Below, piece after piece: positions 51,855 to 59,900 of a stretch of 64,000 nt of DNA; within the stretch, counting starts at the first letter, position 1, and the number at the start of each line of letters is the position of its first letter. A model generated the notes under the pieces. It was not told the origin of the DNA. It was given only the letters and a program-made list of their open reading frames with translations, and did no database searches. The translations under genes were made by a program, and so were the position numbers. Origin of the DNA: Enhydrobacter aerosaccus (GTDB lineage: Bacteria; Pseudomonadota; Alphaproteobacteria; Reyranellales; Reyranellaceae); contig CAIKZO010000065.1 in the NCBI GenBank assembly GCA_903832005.1, forward strand, positions 62,001-126,000. Reading direction: 5' to 3'.

Positions 51855-51964
51855 TCCGTCGTCCCGACCGAAGCCGAGCGAAGCGAGGCGCAGTGGAGGG
51901 ACCTGTTTTGTCGCGCAGCATGAGAGGTCCCTCCACTCCGCTTTGCTCCGGTCGGGACGACGGA
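51855..51964. repeat. Palindromic repeat element (REP/MITE-like)
   Basis: Outer arms of 16 bases (51855-51870 with 51949-51964) and inner arms of 13 bases (51892-51904 with 51925-51937) are perfect inverted repeats, separated by partly matched sequence that also folds. The whole 110-base unit could form a long hairpin. Elements of this kind, rich in GTCGTCCCGACCG and GGAGGGACC, are common between genes in alphaproteobacteria. It lies between the class IV aminotransferase and the ABC ATPase genes and may serve as a terminator. Confidence 0.8.
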
Positions 51965-51974
51965 GATGTCATCC

Positions 51975-52727
51975 TCAAAAACTGAATTGCTTATGGCTTG
52001 CGAGGAAGGCGCGCGTACGCTCCTGCCTCGGATTCTTCAACACCTCGTCGGGCGTGCCCTGCTCGTGGATCGTCCCGTCGGCCAGGAAGATGATGCGCGT
52101 GGCCACGTGATAGGCAAAGCCAAGCTCGTGCGTGACCAGCAGCATGGTGCGTCCCTCGTCGGCCAACGAGCGGATGACGTTCAGCACCTCGCCCACCAGC
52201 TCGGGATCGAGCGCCGAGGTCGGCTCGTCGAACAGCAGCATCTCGGGATCCATGGCGAGGGCGCGGGCGATGGCGACTCGCTGCTTCTGGCCGCCCGACA
52301 GGTGGGCGGGATAGGTCTCGGCCTTGTCGGCGAGACCGACCCGCGCCAGTTCCTTCTCCGCGCGCGTGCGTGCTTCGGCCTTCGATTGCCGGCGCACGGT
52401 GCGCAGCCCTTCCATCACGTTGCCGACCGCCGTCATGTGCGGAAAGAGATTGAACTGCTGGAACACCATGCCGACCCGCTGACGAACCTGCGTGAGTTCG
52501 CTCTCGCGATACTTGCCACTGGGGCCGATCACCTTGCCGTCGAGCGTGACGGTGCCGACGTCGGGCATCTCCATGAAGTTGAGGCAGCGCAGCAGTGTCG
52601 ACTTGCCCGAGCCCGACGCGCCCAGGATGGCGATGCGTTCGCCGGGCTGCACGTCGAGGTCGATGCCGCGCAGCACGTCGGTTTTACCGAAGCGCTTGGT
52701 GAGGCCGCGAACTTGAAGGAGGCTCAT
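51975..52727 (-). CDS. Amino acid ABC transporter ATP-binding protein
   Basis: The ATG at 52727 overlaps the permease stop (ATGA) and gives 250 residues. It has Walker A GASGSGKST at residues 36-44, the Q-loop VFQQFNLFPHM, signature LSGGQKQRVAIARAL, Walker B MLLFDEPTSALDPELVGEV and the H-loop VTHELGFAYHV. The family is the polar amino acid (PAAT, GlnQ/HisP-like) type. It powers the two permeases encoded immediately upstream. Confidence 0.95.
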   Translation of the reverse strand: MSLLQVRGLTKRFGKTDVLRGIDLDVQPGERIAILGASGSGKSTLLRCLNFMEMPDVGTVTLDGKVIGPSGKYRESELTQVRQRVGMVFQQFNLFPHMTAVGNVMEGLRTVRRQSKAEARTRAEKELARVGLADKAETYPAHLSGGQKQRVAIARALAMDPEMLLFDEPTSALDPELVGEVLNVIRSLADEGRTMLLVTHELGFAYHVATRIIFLADGTIHEQGTPDEVLKNPRQERTRAFLASHKQFSF

Positions 52728-53383
52728 TCGCTTCGCCCCAATCTTCGCTCGAGCACGTAGGTGAACTGCACCAGCGGCCACAGGAAGACGAAGAAGATCA
52801 CGGCCACCGCGGTATAGGCCTCGATCGGATTGAAGTTCAGCGAGGCGATCAGCTTGCCCTGCTGCAGCAGCTCGACATAGGCCACGGCCGAGGCCAGCGT
52901 CGACATCTTGAAGATCTCGATCGCGCGGTTGGTGAGCGCGGGCAACATGCGCTTGATCGCCTGGGGCAGGATGATGCGCCGCATCGCCTGGCCCCAGCCC
53001 ATGCCGATCGCGCGGGCGCCGTCCCACTGGCCTTTGTCGATCGACTGGATGCCGCCGCGATAGATCTCGGCCGAGAAGGCCGCGGAGTTGAGTGAAATAC
53101 CGAGCGCCGCCGCGGCCAGCGGGTTGATGGTGAACGGCAGCAGGATCGGCAGCGCGAAGTAGAACCACAGGATCTGGACCAGCACTGGCGTGTTGCGGAA
53201 GAACTCGACGAAGGCGGTCGCCGGCCAATAGAGCCATTTGCTGCGGGCGTAGCGGCCGAGCCCGACCACGAGCCCGAGGCTGAGGCCGCAGACGAGACAG
53301 ATCGCGAAAAGGCGCAGCGTTCCCGCGGCGCCGGCCAGCAGCGCGTCGGTGTTGTCGAAGACGGAGGCGAAGTCCCACTTCAT
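52724..53383 (-). CDS. Amino acid ABC transporter permease
   Basis: The product has 219 residues with about five membrane helices and the polar-amino-acid EAA loop NRAIEIFKMSTLASAVAYVELLQQG. Features such as FFRNTPVLVQILWFYFALP and RGGIQSIDKGQWDGARAIGMGWGQAM are diagnostic of HisM/GlnP-type permeases. Its start overlaps the stop of the other permease gene (TAATG), and its stop overlaps the ATPase gene. Confidence 0.95.
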   Translation of the reverse strand: MKWDFASVFDNTDALLAGAAGTLRLFAICLVCGLSLGLVVGLGRYARSKWLYWPATAFVEFFRNTPVLVQILWFYFALPILLPFTINPLAAAALGISLNSAAFSAEIYRGGIQSIDKGQWDGARAIGMGWGQAMRRIILPQAIKRMLPALTNRAIEIFKMSTLASAVAYVELLQQGKLIASLNFNPIEAYTAVAVIFFVFLWPLVQFTYVLERRLGRSE

Positions 53384-54063
53384 TAGTGGACCGTGTTCTC
53401 GCCGCTGACGGCGAGGCGCCGTTCGAGCTGGCGCGCCAGCAGGCTGACCACAAAGATCACGACGAAATAGATCAGCGCCACGACGGTGAAGGTCTCGAGC
53501 GGCCGAAAGGTCTTCTGCGAGATCTCGTTGGCCTCGAACAGCAGGTCGGCATAGGCGATGGTCGCCACCAGGGTCGTGGTCTTCATCAGCTCGATCGAGC
53601 GTTCAAGGAAGGCCGGGATCATGCGCTTGATCGCCTGCGGCAGGATGATGCGCTGCATCGCCTGCGCATGATTCATGCCGATCGCGCGCGCACCATCCCA
53701 CTGGCCACGCTCGATGGACTGGATGCCGGCGCGAAACACCTCGGCGAAGAACGCCCCCGACTGGATCGAGAAGGTGACGATCGCCGCCATGAACGGCGTG
53801 AGCTCGATCCCCGCGATCAGCGGCAAGGCGAAGAAGACCCAGAACAGCTGGACCAGCGGCGGCGTGGTGCGGAAGACCTCGATGACGAAGCCCGCCGGCA
53901 GACGCAGCCACGGCCGCGGCGACAGGCGCATCAGCGCGAACGCCAGGCCCAGCACGAGGCCGCAACCCAGCGAGACGCCGGTGATCTTCAGCGTGTTCAC
54001 CAGCCCCTGCGCCAACAACGGTGCGTTGGCGACGACCGGCGTGAAGTCCCACTGATACGCCAA
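53383..54063 (-). CDS. Amino acid ABC transporter permease
   Basis: The product has 226 residues, similar in design to its neighbour: FRTTPPLVQLFWVFFALPLIAG, RAGIQSIERGQWDGARAIGMNHAQAM and the EAA loop ERSIELMKTTTLVATIAYADLLFEA. The two permeases probably form a heterodimer. It lies nine bases after the receptor gene. Confidence 0.95.
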   Translation of the reverse strand: MAYQWDFTPVVANAPLLAQGLVNTLKITGVSLGCGLVLGLAFALMRLSPRPWLRLPAGFVIEVFRTTPPLVQLFWVFFALPLIAGIELTPFMAAIVTFSIQSGAFFAEVFRAGIQSIERGQWDGARAIGMNHAQAMQRIILPQAIKRMIPAFLERSIELMKTTTLVATIAYADLLFEANEISQKTFRPLETFTVVALIYFVVIFVVSLLARQLERRLAVSGENTVH

Positions 54064-54072
54064 GGGAAGGCC

Positions 54073-54903
54073 CTAGAGCATTTCCTTCATGATCGGCGGC
54101 GCCTGTTTCGGATCGAGGCCGAACTCGGTGAGCGCCTGTTCGTACCATTTCTGCGTCTGGCCGCTCTTGTAGTACTCGGTGAGCTGCTTATCGACCCAGG
54201 CGACGAACTCGGTGTCGCCCTTGCGCAGTGCCGTGCTTGACGGTTGCGACTGGGCGGGAGTCGGGACGACCAGCTTGCCCTTGCCCAGCTTCTGGCGCGC
54301 GGCCAGCAGCGGCGGATGGAACAGGCACACCGCATCGACGCGGCCCGACTGGAAGGCCGCGATCGCGGCGGCATTGTCGGGGAAGCGCTGGATGTCGGCC
54401 TTGGGCGTGTGCTCGGTCACGAAGCGGTCCATCGACGAGGCCTGCGGCACGGCGATGCGGACGCCGGCCTTGTTGAGGTCTTCCCAGGTCTTGGCCGCGA
54501 GGTCGTCCTTGGCCAGCACGGCCAGCGAATAATAGAGCAGCGGCGCGTCGGGGAAGTCGACCGCCTGCTTGCGCTCGGGCGTGGCATCGATCGTGAACAT
54601 GATGTCGATCTTGTCGCCCTGCAGCGCGGCGATCGAATTGCCCCAGCTCACTTCGACCGTCTCCATCTTGACGCCAAGGGTCGCGGCCATCGCCTTGCCC
54701 ATCGAGATGCCGAGGCCGGAGTTCCAGTCACCGGTCTTGGGATCCTTGGAGAACCACGGCGGCGCTTGCGTCACCCCGACACGGAAGGTGCCGCGCTTCT
54801 TGGCCTCCTCGATCGTGCCCTCGGCGCGCGCGGCGAACGGGATGGCGAGCAGGCCGCTGCCCGCGGTCAGGATGGCAATCAGCGAACGGCGGTTGATGGT
54901 CAT
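54073..54903 (-). CDS. Amino acid ABC transporter substrate-binding protein
   Basis: The product has 276 residues. The signal peptide (MTINRRSLIAILTAGSGLLA... ending ARAEG) begins with a twin Arg. The mature part is an SBP_bac_3 domain: FRVGVTQAPPWFSKDPKTG, ISMGKAMAATLGVKMETVEV, GDKIDIMFTIDATPERKQAVDF and an AFQSGRVDAVC segment. The usual ligands are polar or acidic amino acids; the specific ligand is not readable. It is the first structural gene after the GntR regulator, with a four-base overlap. Confidence 0.92.
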   Translation of the reverse strand: MTINRRSLIAILTAGSGLLAIPFAARAEGTIEEAKKRGTFRVGVTQAPPWFSKDPKTGDWNSGLGISMGKAMAATLGVKMETVEVSWGNSIAALQGDKIDIMFTIDATPERKQAVDFPDAPLLYYSLAVLAKDDLAAKTWEDLNKAGVRIAVPQASSMDRFVTEHTPKADIQRFPDNAAAIAAFQSGRVDAVCLFHPPLLAARQKLGKGKLVVPTPAQSQPSSTALRKGDTEFVAWVDKQLTEYYKSGQTQKWYEQALTEFGLDPKQAPPIMKEML

Positions 54904-55604
54904 GATCCCCTCTTGGTCTTCCCCGATGAAGCAGGTGTCGTGCGCAGGAAGCGCTCGGTGGTCTCGGCGCCGCGGCGCATGTGATCGGCGATCTCCAGGC
55001 GCATCGCGTCGAGATCGTCGCCCAACGCCGCGGCGATGTAGCTGTCGTGGCTGTCGCGCTTGGGACCACGCCGGCCGTGCGCGCGATGATGCGCGGCCCA
55101 GTAGAGCTGCAGGCGGCCGCGCAAGCCATGCCAGGCGCGCTGCAGCAGGCGATGCGCGCTCGCTTCGTAGATAAGGCCGTGGAAATCGAGTTCGGCCAGG
55201 ATCGCGGCGCGATCGTCACCGGCATCGATGCAGGCGATCAACAGGTCGTTGCGGCGACGCAGTTCGATCCGGAAGCGCTCGTCGCGGCGCGGCCAGACCT
55301 GCTCGAAGGCAAAAGTCTCGAGCGCGGTGCGCAGCGAATAGATCTCGTGCACGTCCTCGACCGAGAGCGGCGCCACGTGCGTGCCGGTGTAGGGCACGGT
55401 CACCACCAGCCCTTCCTCGATCAGCTGGCGCAGCGCTTCGCGCAACGGCCCGCGGCTCACGTCGAAATGTTCGGACAGCGCCGTCTCGACCAGCGGCGCG
55501 CCGGGCGGGATGTCGCCCGCCAGGATCGCCGTGCGCAGACGCTCGGCCACGTGCGCGCGCAGCGTGTTTCGCGGGATGGGGTCGAGGAGGTCAGGAACAG
55601 TCAT
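54900..55604 (-). CDS. GntR-family regulator (FCD/FadR subfamily)
   Basis: The ATG at 55604 gives 234 residues. The winged helix is RNTLRAHVAERLRTAILAGDIPPGAPLVETALSEHFDVSRGPLREALRQLIEEGLV, followed by an all-helical FCD ligand domain with EIYSLRTALETFAFEQV, ELDFHGLIYEASAH and DHMRRGAETTERFL, where His residues can bind a metal that holds a carboxylate ligand. It heads the ABC transporter operon and overlaps the receptor gene. A palindrome, GATTGTCGACAATC, lies five bases upstream of its start, which suggests autoregulation. Confidence 0.9.
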   Translation of the reverse strand: MTVPDLLDPIPRNTLRAHVAERLRTAILAGDIPPGAPLVETALSEHFDVSRGPLREALRQLIEEGLVVTVPYTGTHVAPLSVEDVHEIYSLRTALETFAFEQVWPRRDERFRIELRRRNDLLIACIDAGDDRAAILAELDFHGLIYEASAHRLLQRAWHGLRGRLQLYWAAHHRAHGRRGPKRDSHDSYIAAALGDDLDAMRLEIADHMRRGAETTERFLRTTPASSGKTKRGS

Positions 55605-55608
55605 CGTC

Positions 55609-55622
55609 GATTGTCGACAATC
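55609..55622. promoter_or_regulatory. Probable GntR operator
   Basis: GATTGTCGACAATC is a perfect 14-base palindrome placed just before the GntR start codon. FadR/FCD-type GntR proteins often bind TTGT-N-ACAA-like sites. Binding here would block translation or transcription start of the regulator and transporter genes. Confidence 0.6.
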
Positions 55623-55672
55623 CTGCATCGCAGCCTGCCGCCGCGCAATGAAAAGCGCGGCGGCGGCCGATT

Positions 55673-56119
55673 TCAGTAGGATTTGTAGCCCAGGAACTTG
55701 CCCGACATGCCGATCTTCACCCGGTCGCCTTTCTGATCGGGCTGGCGCTCCATGGTCATGTCGAAGTCGATGGCGCTCATGATGCCATCGCCAAACTCTT
55801 CCTGGATCAACTCCTTCCAGGTCGTGCCGTAGACCTGCACCAGCTCATAGAAGCGATAGATCAGCGGGTCGGTCGGTGGCACCTGGGGCAGCGACCCGCG
55901 ATAGGGCACTTCCTGCAGGATCAGTGTCTCTTCCTTGCCGAGACCGAACAGCTTGGCGGCCTTGGTCGCCTGCTCCTTGGTCATCTTCATCTGGCCCATG
56001 CAGGCCGCGGTGACGATGATCTTGGAGGCGCCGCCGATCTTCTTGGCGATCTCCTCCCAGCTCAGCTCCTTCATCCGCTTGGCACTCAAGATCTTCTCGG
56101 TGACGTCGGCTCTCTTCAT
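55673..56119 (-). CDS. cynS: Cyanate hydratase (cyanase)
   Basis: The product has 148 residues, close to the typical 156. Cyanase combines cyanate with bicarbonate to give ammonia and carbon dioxide. The three catalytic residues of the Escherichia coli enzyme are found at the expected spacing: Arg89 and Glu92 in DPLIYRFYELV and Ser115 in GIMSAIDF. The N-terminal domain (MKRADVTEKILSAKRMKELSWEEIAKKIGG) is helix-turn-helix-like. It is transcribed toward the GntR-ABC operon with a 68-base gap, so the transporter may be co-expressed with it. No cynT carbonic anhydrase or nirtABC-type cyanate transporter is nearby. Confidence 0.95.
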   Translation of the reverse strand: MKRADVTEKILSAKRMKELSWEEIAKKIGGASKIIVTAACMGQMKMTKEQATKAAKLFGLGKEETLILQEVPYRGSLPQVPPTDPLIYRFYELVQVYGTTWKELIQEEFGDGIMSAIDFDMTMERQPDQKGDRVKIGMSGKFLGYKSY

Positions 56120-56460
56120 GATTCCTCCCTGGGACTACAGGGGTGGCAGCAAGGGGGATGCCAAGCCGCCCCGCAGACCGGGAAATGCCTCTGCAGCGGG
56201 CATTTTCGTGCGATTCGGGGGCGGCCCACTTCCGATTCGTTACGCGAAATTTCGTGACTCGAATCTGAACGCTGGGGATTAAATTCATGGAATCGCTGAC
56301 TCTTTTCCCGATTCAAGCGCCATTTCTTATTGCGGACTGACTCACCCTTGTGTCAGGCTACAGCTTGTGGGTAGTTGGGTACCCACCACGATATGTCGGC
56401 CGCCGCATCAAGAACGGTTCCCCCAGGGATCGCAGATCGGAATGGTTGGGGAGTGGGTGG
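56120..56460. other. Intergenic region between cynS and the YbjN-like gene
   Basis: This divergent region of 341 bases has no credible gene. The only structure seen is a hairpin at 56183-56205 (AAATGCC pairing with GGCATTT, followed by TCGT) and the inverted GTGGGTA/TACCCAC pair at about 56369-56388. Promoters for cynS and for the YbjN-like gene should lie here, but no convincing -35/-10 pair could be chosen. Confidence 0.5.
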
Positions 56461-56970
56461 ATGGCGTTATCGCGACACGAGCGGATCAGACACAAGCCCG
56501 ATCTGAACCCGCTCGAGATGATCGAGAAAGTCGTCTCAGCCAACGATTGGCCCTTCGACCGGACGTCTGACCGTGAGATCGCGGTCGAGGTCGCTGGCCG
56601 CTGGTGCGACTACCGCATGTTCTTCAGCTGGCGCGACGATGTCGAGGCGCTGCACTTTACCTGCGCCTACGACGTTCGCATTCCCAGCGAGCGCCATTCC
56701 GACATCCACGGACTGCTGGCGCTGATCAACGAAAAGATGTGGCTCGGCCACTTCGACCTCTGGACCGAGGAAGGCCTGCCGATGTTCCGGCACGCCATTC
56801 CCCTCCGGGGCACCGAAGGCCTGCGGCCCGAGCAATTGAACGACCTCGTCGAGGTGGCTGTCACCGAAAGCGAGCGCTTCTATCCGGCGTTCCAGTATGT
56901 CGTTTGGGCTGGCAAGTCGCCGGCCGACGCCATGACGGCCGCCATTCTCGAGACTGTCGGCGAAGCTTAA
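56461..56970 (+). CDS. YbjN domain-containing protein
   Basis: The ATG at 56461 with GGAGTGG upstream gives 169 residues; an open frame back to 56350 is not supported. The protein matches the YbjN/T3SS-chaperone-like fold family: DLNPLEMIEKVVSANDWPFDRTSDREIAVEVAGRWCDYRMFFSW, ALHFTCAYDVRIP, INEKMWLGHFDLWTEEG and EVAVTESERFYPAFQYVVW. The family is of unknown function and is often encoded next to proC in alphaproteobacteria; here proC is 13 kb away. No signal or membrane segment. Confidence 0.85.
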   Translation: MALSRHERIRHKPDLNPLEMIEKVVSANDWPFDRTSDREIAVEVAGRWCDYRMFFSWRDDVEALHFTCAYDVRIPSERHSDIHGLLALINEKMWLGHFDLWTEEGLPMFRHAIPLRGTEGLRPEQLNDLVEVAVTESERFYPAFQYVVWAGKSPADAMTAAILETVGEA

Positions 56971-57042
56971 GCCCGACCCGCCAAAGGACCCTCCGACGCC
57001 CCCTCTCTAAAACCAAAAACATTACTGTTCGGATGTCCTCCA

Positions 57043-57073
57043 GCGGCGCCGTTCCCCCCAGGGACGGCGCCGC
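57043..57073 (+). other. Strong hairpin upstream of lgt
   Basis: A 13-pair stem (57043-57055 with 57061-57073, one G-U) closes a short loop about 70 bases before lgt. No T-run follows. It may end the YbjN transcript or sit in the lgt leader. Confidence 0.5.
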
Positions 57074-57142
57074 GACCAATTTACGGCCCTGCCATTGCGA
57101 CATGCCCTTCAGACATGATCGTTGGGCTATAACCCTCCCCAC

Positions 57143-57955
57143 ATGACCCTCCTCCTCATCCCCTACCCCGAGATCGATCCGGTCCTGCTTCAGCTCGGGC
57201 CGTTCGCCATCCGCTGGTACGCGCTGGCCTACATCGCGGGGCTGATCATCGGCTGGCGCATCATGCGCAAGGTCTGCCAGCAGCCGCCGGCGATCCTCAG
57301 TCCCGAAAAGATCGACGACTTCCTCCTGTGGGCGGCGCTGGGCGTGATCCTGGGCGGACGGCTGGGCTACGTGCTGTTCTACAAGCCATCGTTCTTCGTC
57401 GAGCATCCGCTGCAGATCTTCACTCTGTGGGAAGGCGGCATGTCTTTCCATGGCGGCCTGCTGGGCGTGATCACCGCGATCATCGCCTATGCGCTGCGCA
57501 ACAAGACAAGCCCCTTCATGCTGTCGGACCTGGTGGCGCTGGTGGCGCCGGTCGGGCTCTTCTTTGGGCGCATCGCCAACTTCATCAACGGCGAACTGTG
57601 GGGCCGCGCGACCGACGTGCCGTGGGCCATGGTCTTCCCGCGCGGCGGCCCGATGCCGCGCCATCCCAGCCAGCTCTACCAGGCCTTCCTCGAAGGCATC
57701 GTGCTGTTCGCGCTGGTCAATCTTGTGTGGCGCCTGACCGAGGGTCGCCACCGTCCGGGCCTTCTCACCGGCGTGTTCTGCGCGGGCTACGGCATGGCGC
57801 GCATCACCGGCGAGTTCTTCCGCGAGCCCGACTCCTTCATGGGATTCCTGCTGGGCACAAACTGGCTCAGCATGGGCATGGTGCTGTCGCTGCCGATGGT
57901 GCTGTTCGGTCTCGCGTTGATCGCGCGCGCGTATCGCAAACCCGCGTTGCCGTGA
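57143..57955 (+). CDS. lgt: Prolipoprotein diacylglyceryl transferase
   Basis: The ATG at 57143 gives 270 residues with about seven membrane helices. Lgt moves diacylglycerol from phosphatidylglycerol to the lipobox cysteine of preprolipoproteins. Key residues are seen in FHGGLLGVI, GRIANFINGELWGR (signature with the catalytic Arg and Asn) and GYGMARITGEFFREPD. The FAIRWYALAYIAGLIIGW N-terminus is typical. midA begins 13 bases downstream, a common alphaproteobacterial order. Confidence 0.95.
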   Translation: MTLLLIPYPEIDPVLLQLGPFAIRWYALAYIAGLIIGWRIMRKVCQQPPAILSPEKIDDFLLWAALGVILGGRLGYVLFYKPSFFVEHPLQIFTLWEGGMSFHGGLLGVITAIIAYALRNKTSPFMLSDLVALVAPVGLFFGRIANFINGELWGRATDVPWAMVFPRGGPMPRHPSQLYQAFLEGIVLFALVNLVWRLTEGRHRPGLLTGVFCAGYGMARITGEFFREPDSFMGFLLGTNWLSMGMVLSLPMVLFGLALIARAYRKPALP

Positions 57956-57968
57956 CGCCCACGCTGTC

Positions 57969-59051
57969 ATGACGAGCGAACTCGGCCGCCGCATCGCGCG
58001 CCGTATTGCGCTCACCGGCCCGATCTCCATCGCCGACTTCATGGCCGAGGCGCTCGGCCATCCGACCCTGGGCTACTATCGCCGCGCCATGCCGCTGGGC
58101 GCCGACGGCGACTTCACGACCGCGCCGGAAATCTCGCAGATGTTCGGCGAGCTCCTGGGCGCGTGGCTCGCGGAGCGCTGGATCGCGATGGGCCAACCCG
58201 AGCGCGTGCGTCTCGTCGAGTTGGGGCCGGGACGCGGCACCCTGATGGCCGACGCCTTGCGCGCCACACGCGGTGTCGCGGGCTTCCACGCCGCCCTCGA
58301 TCTTCATCTCGTCGACACCAACGAGACCCTGCGCGCGCAACAGGCAGCCACGCTCGTGGCCTTCGCGCCATCATGGCATGAGCGCTTCGACACGGTGCCC
58401 GCCGGACCGTTGCTGCTGGTCGCCAACGAATTCTTCGACGCGCTTCCCGTGCGCCAGTTCCACAAGACCGCGCGCGGCTGGAGCGAGCGCATGGTGGGCC
58501 TCGCCGCCGACGGCGAAACGCTGGTCTTCGCGCTGGCGCCGGGCGGCACGCCGTTCGCGCCCTTCCTGCCCGAGGCCGATGTCGGCGCCGAAGCCGAAAT
58601 CTGCGAGGCCGGCCGCGCGGTTGCCGCAGCGATCGGCGCGCGCGTGAGCGAGCACGGCGGCTGGGCGCTGATCGTCGACTACGGCCGCGACCGCTCGGGA
58701 CCCGGCACTTCCCTTCAGGCCGTGCGCGGACATCTCGGCGCCGAGGTGCTCGACCGACCGGGCGAGACCGACCTCAGCACGCACGTCGATTTCGAGGCGC
58801 TGGCGATCTCTGCGGCTACCGCGTCAAAGGCGCGCGTCTTCGGGCCGATCGGCCAGGGCGACTTCCTGGAAAGACTGGGAATCCTGCAGCGCGCCGAGGT
58901 TTTGAAAGCACGCGCGTCGCCAGCGCAGCGTCATACCATTGGCGCAGGGCTCGACCGCTTGATCGGCCCCGATCAAATGGGCACCTTGTTCCGCGTAATG
59001 GCGTTGGGCGACGACAGAAGCGCCGCGCCGGCAGGTTTTGAGCCGAGTTAA
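57969..59051 (+). CDS. MidA/NDUFAF7-family SAM-dependent methyltransferase
   Basis: The product has 360 residues. It matches the DUF185/MidA group, whose mitochondrial member NDUFAF7 dimethylates an arginine of a complex I subunit. Motifs: HPTLGYYRRAMPLGADGDFTTAPEISQMFGE, VRLVELGPGRGTLMADALR (SAM site, near residues 79-97), LVANEFFDALPVRQF and IVDYGRDRSG. It lies between lgt and pgeF, and all three are likely in one operon. Confidence 0.9.
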   Translation: MTSELGRRIARRIALTGPISIADFMAEALGHPTLGYYRRAMPLGADGDFTTAPEISQMFGELLGAWLAERWIAMGQPERVRLVELGPGRGTLMADALRATRGVAGFHAALDLHLVDTNETLRAQQAATLVAFAPSWHERFDTVPAGPLLLVANEFFDALPVRQFHKTARGWSERMVGLAADGETLVFALAPGGTPFAPFLPEADVGAEAEICEAGRAVAAAIGARVSEHGGWALIVDYGRDRSGPGTSLQAVRGHLGAEVLDRPGETDLSTHVDFEALAISAATASKARVFGPIGQGDFLERLGILQRAEVLKARASPAQRHTIGAGLDRLIGPDQMGTLFRVMALGDDRSAAPAGFEPS

Positions 59052-59062
59052 TTAGGCAGTTC

Positions 59063-59830
59063 ATGATCCAGGCACCGACGCTCGCCGACCTCCCCGGCGT
59101 GCAGCATCGTTTCTTTACGCGCAAAGGCGGCGTCAGCGCCGGCCTCTATTCGTCGCTGAACTGCGGCTATGGCTCGGGCGACAGTCCCGACAACGTGCGC
59201 GAGAACCGCCGCCGGGTCGCGGCGACCTTCGGCCTGGAGGAGCCCGATCTCCTCACGCTCTACCAGATCCATTCGGCCGACGTGCTGACGATCGCCGAGC
59301 AGCGCTGGCCCTCGCCTGGCGCGCCCAAGGCCGATGCGATGGTCACCGACCGGCCGGGCGTCGTGCTGGGCGTGATGGCCGCCGACTGCGCGCCGGTGCT
59401 GCTGGCCGATGGCGATGCACGCGTGATTGGCGCCGCGCATGCCGGCTGGAAAGGCGCGTTGGGCGGCGTGGTCGAGACCACGATCGCAGCGATGGAGAAG
59501 CTCGGCGCCCGTCGCGAGCGGCTCAAGGTCGTGGTCGGTCCCTGCATCGGCCGCGACTCCTACGAAGTCGGTCCCGAATTTCCCACGCCGTTCCTGGCGC
59601 AGGACGACGCCAACAAGGCGTTCTTCAAGGCTTCGCCGCGCGCCGGCCATTTCATCTTCGATCTCGCGGGCTACCTGGTGACGCGCATCGGACGCGTCGG
59701 CGTCGCGGCCACGGCGACCGGCCACGACACGCTGACCGCGACTGACGATTTCTTCTCCTATCGGCGCAACACGCTCGACGGCGTGCGCGACTACGGCCGG
59801 GGCCTGTCGGCGATCGCCCTCGAGGACTGA
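59063..59830 (+). CDS. pgeF: Peptidoglycan editing factor PgeF (multicopper oxidase-like, laccase domain)
   Basis: The product has 255 residues of the YfiH/PgeF family (Cu-oxidase_4). PgeF removes aberrant amino acids (serine in place of alanine) from peptidoglycan precursors; older names are laccase-domain protein or polyphenol oxidase. Conserved metal-ligand blocks are QIHSADVL, DAMVTDRPGVVLGVMAADCAPVLLAD, AAHAGWKGALGGV and CIGRDSYEVGPEF. It lies 11 bases after midA. Confidence 0.92.
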   Translation: MIQAPTLADLPGVQHRFFTRKGGVSAGLYSSLNCGYGSGDSPDNVRENRRRVAATFGLEEPDLLTLYQIHSADVLTIAEQRWPSPGAPKADAMVTDRPGVVLGVMAADCAPVLLADGDARVIGAAHAGWKGALGGVVETTIAAMEKLGARRERLKVVVGPCIGRDSYEVGPEFPTPFLAQDDANKAFFKASPRAGHFIFDLAGYLVTRIGRVGVAATATGHDTLTATDDFFSYRRNTLDGVRDYGRGLSAIALED

Positions 59831-59831
59831 C

Positions 59832-59900
59832 GTGCCCTATTTCATCATGCTGGTGGTCCTTTGCCTGCTCGGACTGGTCGCGACATGCGTCATGTTGTGA
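59832..59900 (+). CDS. Possible 22-residue membrane micropeptide
   Basis: A GTG at 59832, one base after the pgeF stop, opens a 22-codon frame encoding VPYFIMLVVLCLLGLVATCVML, which is a single hydrophobic helix. The stop at 59898-59900 overlaps the start region of the lipoprotein gene at 59885. It could be a translated small membrane peptide or simply a translational coupler. The ribosome site is not strong. No family is known to me. Confidence 0.3.
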   Translation: MPYFIMLVVLCLLGLVATCVML

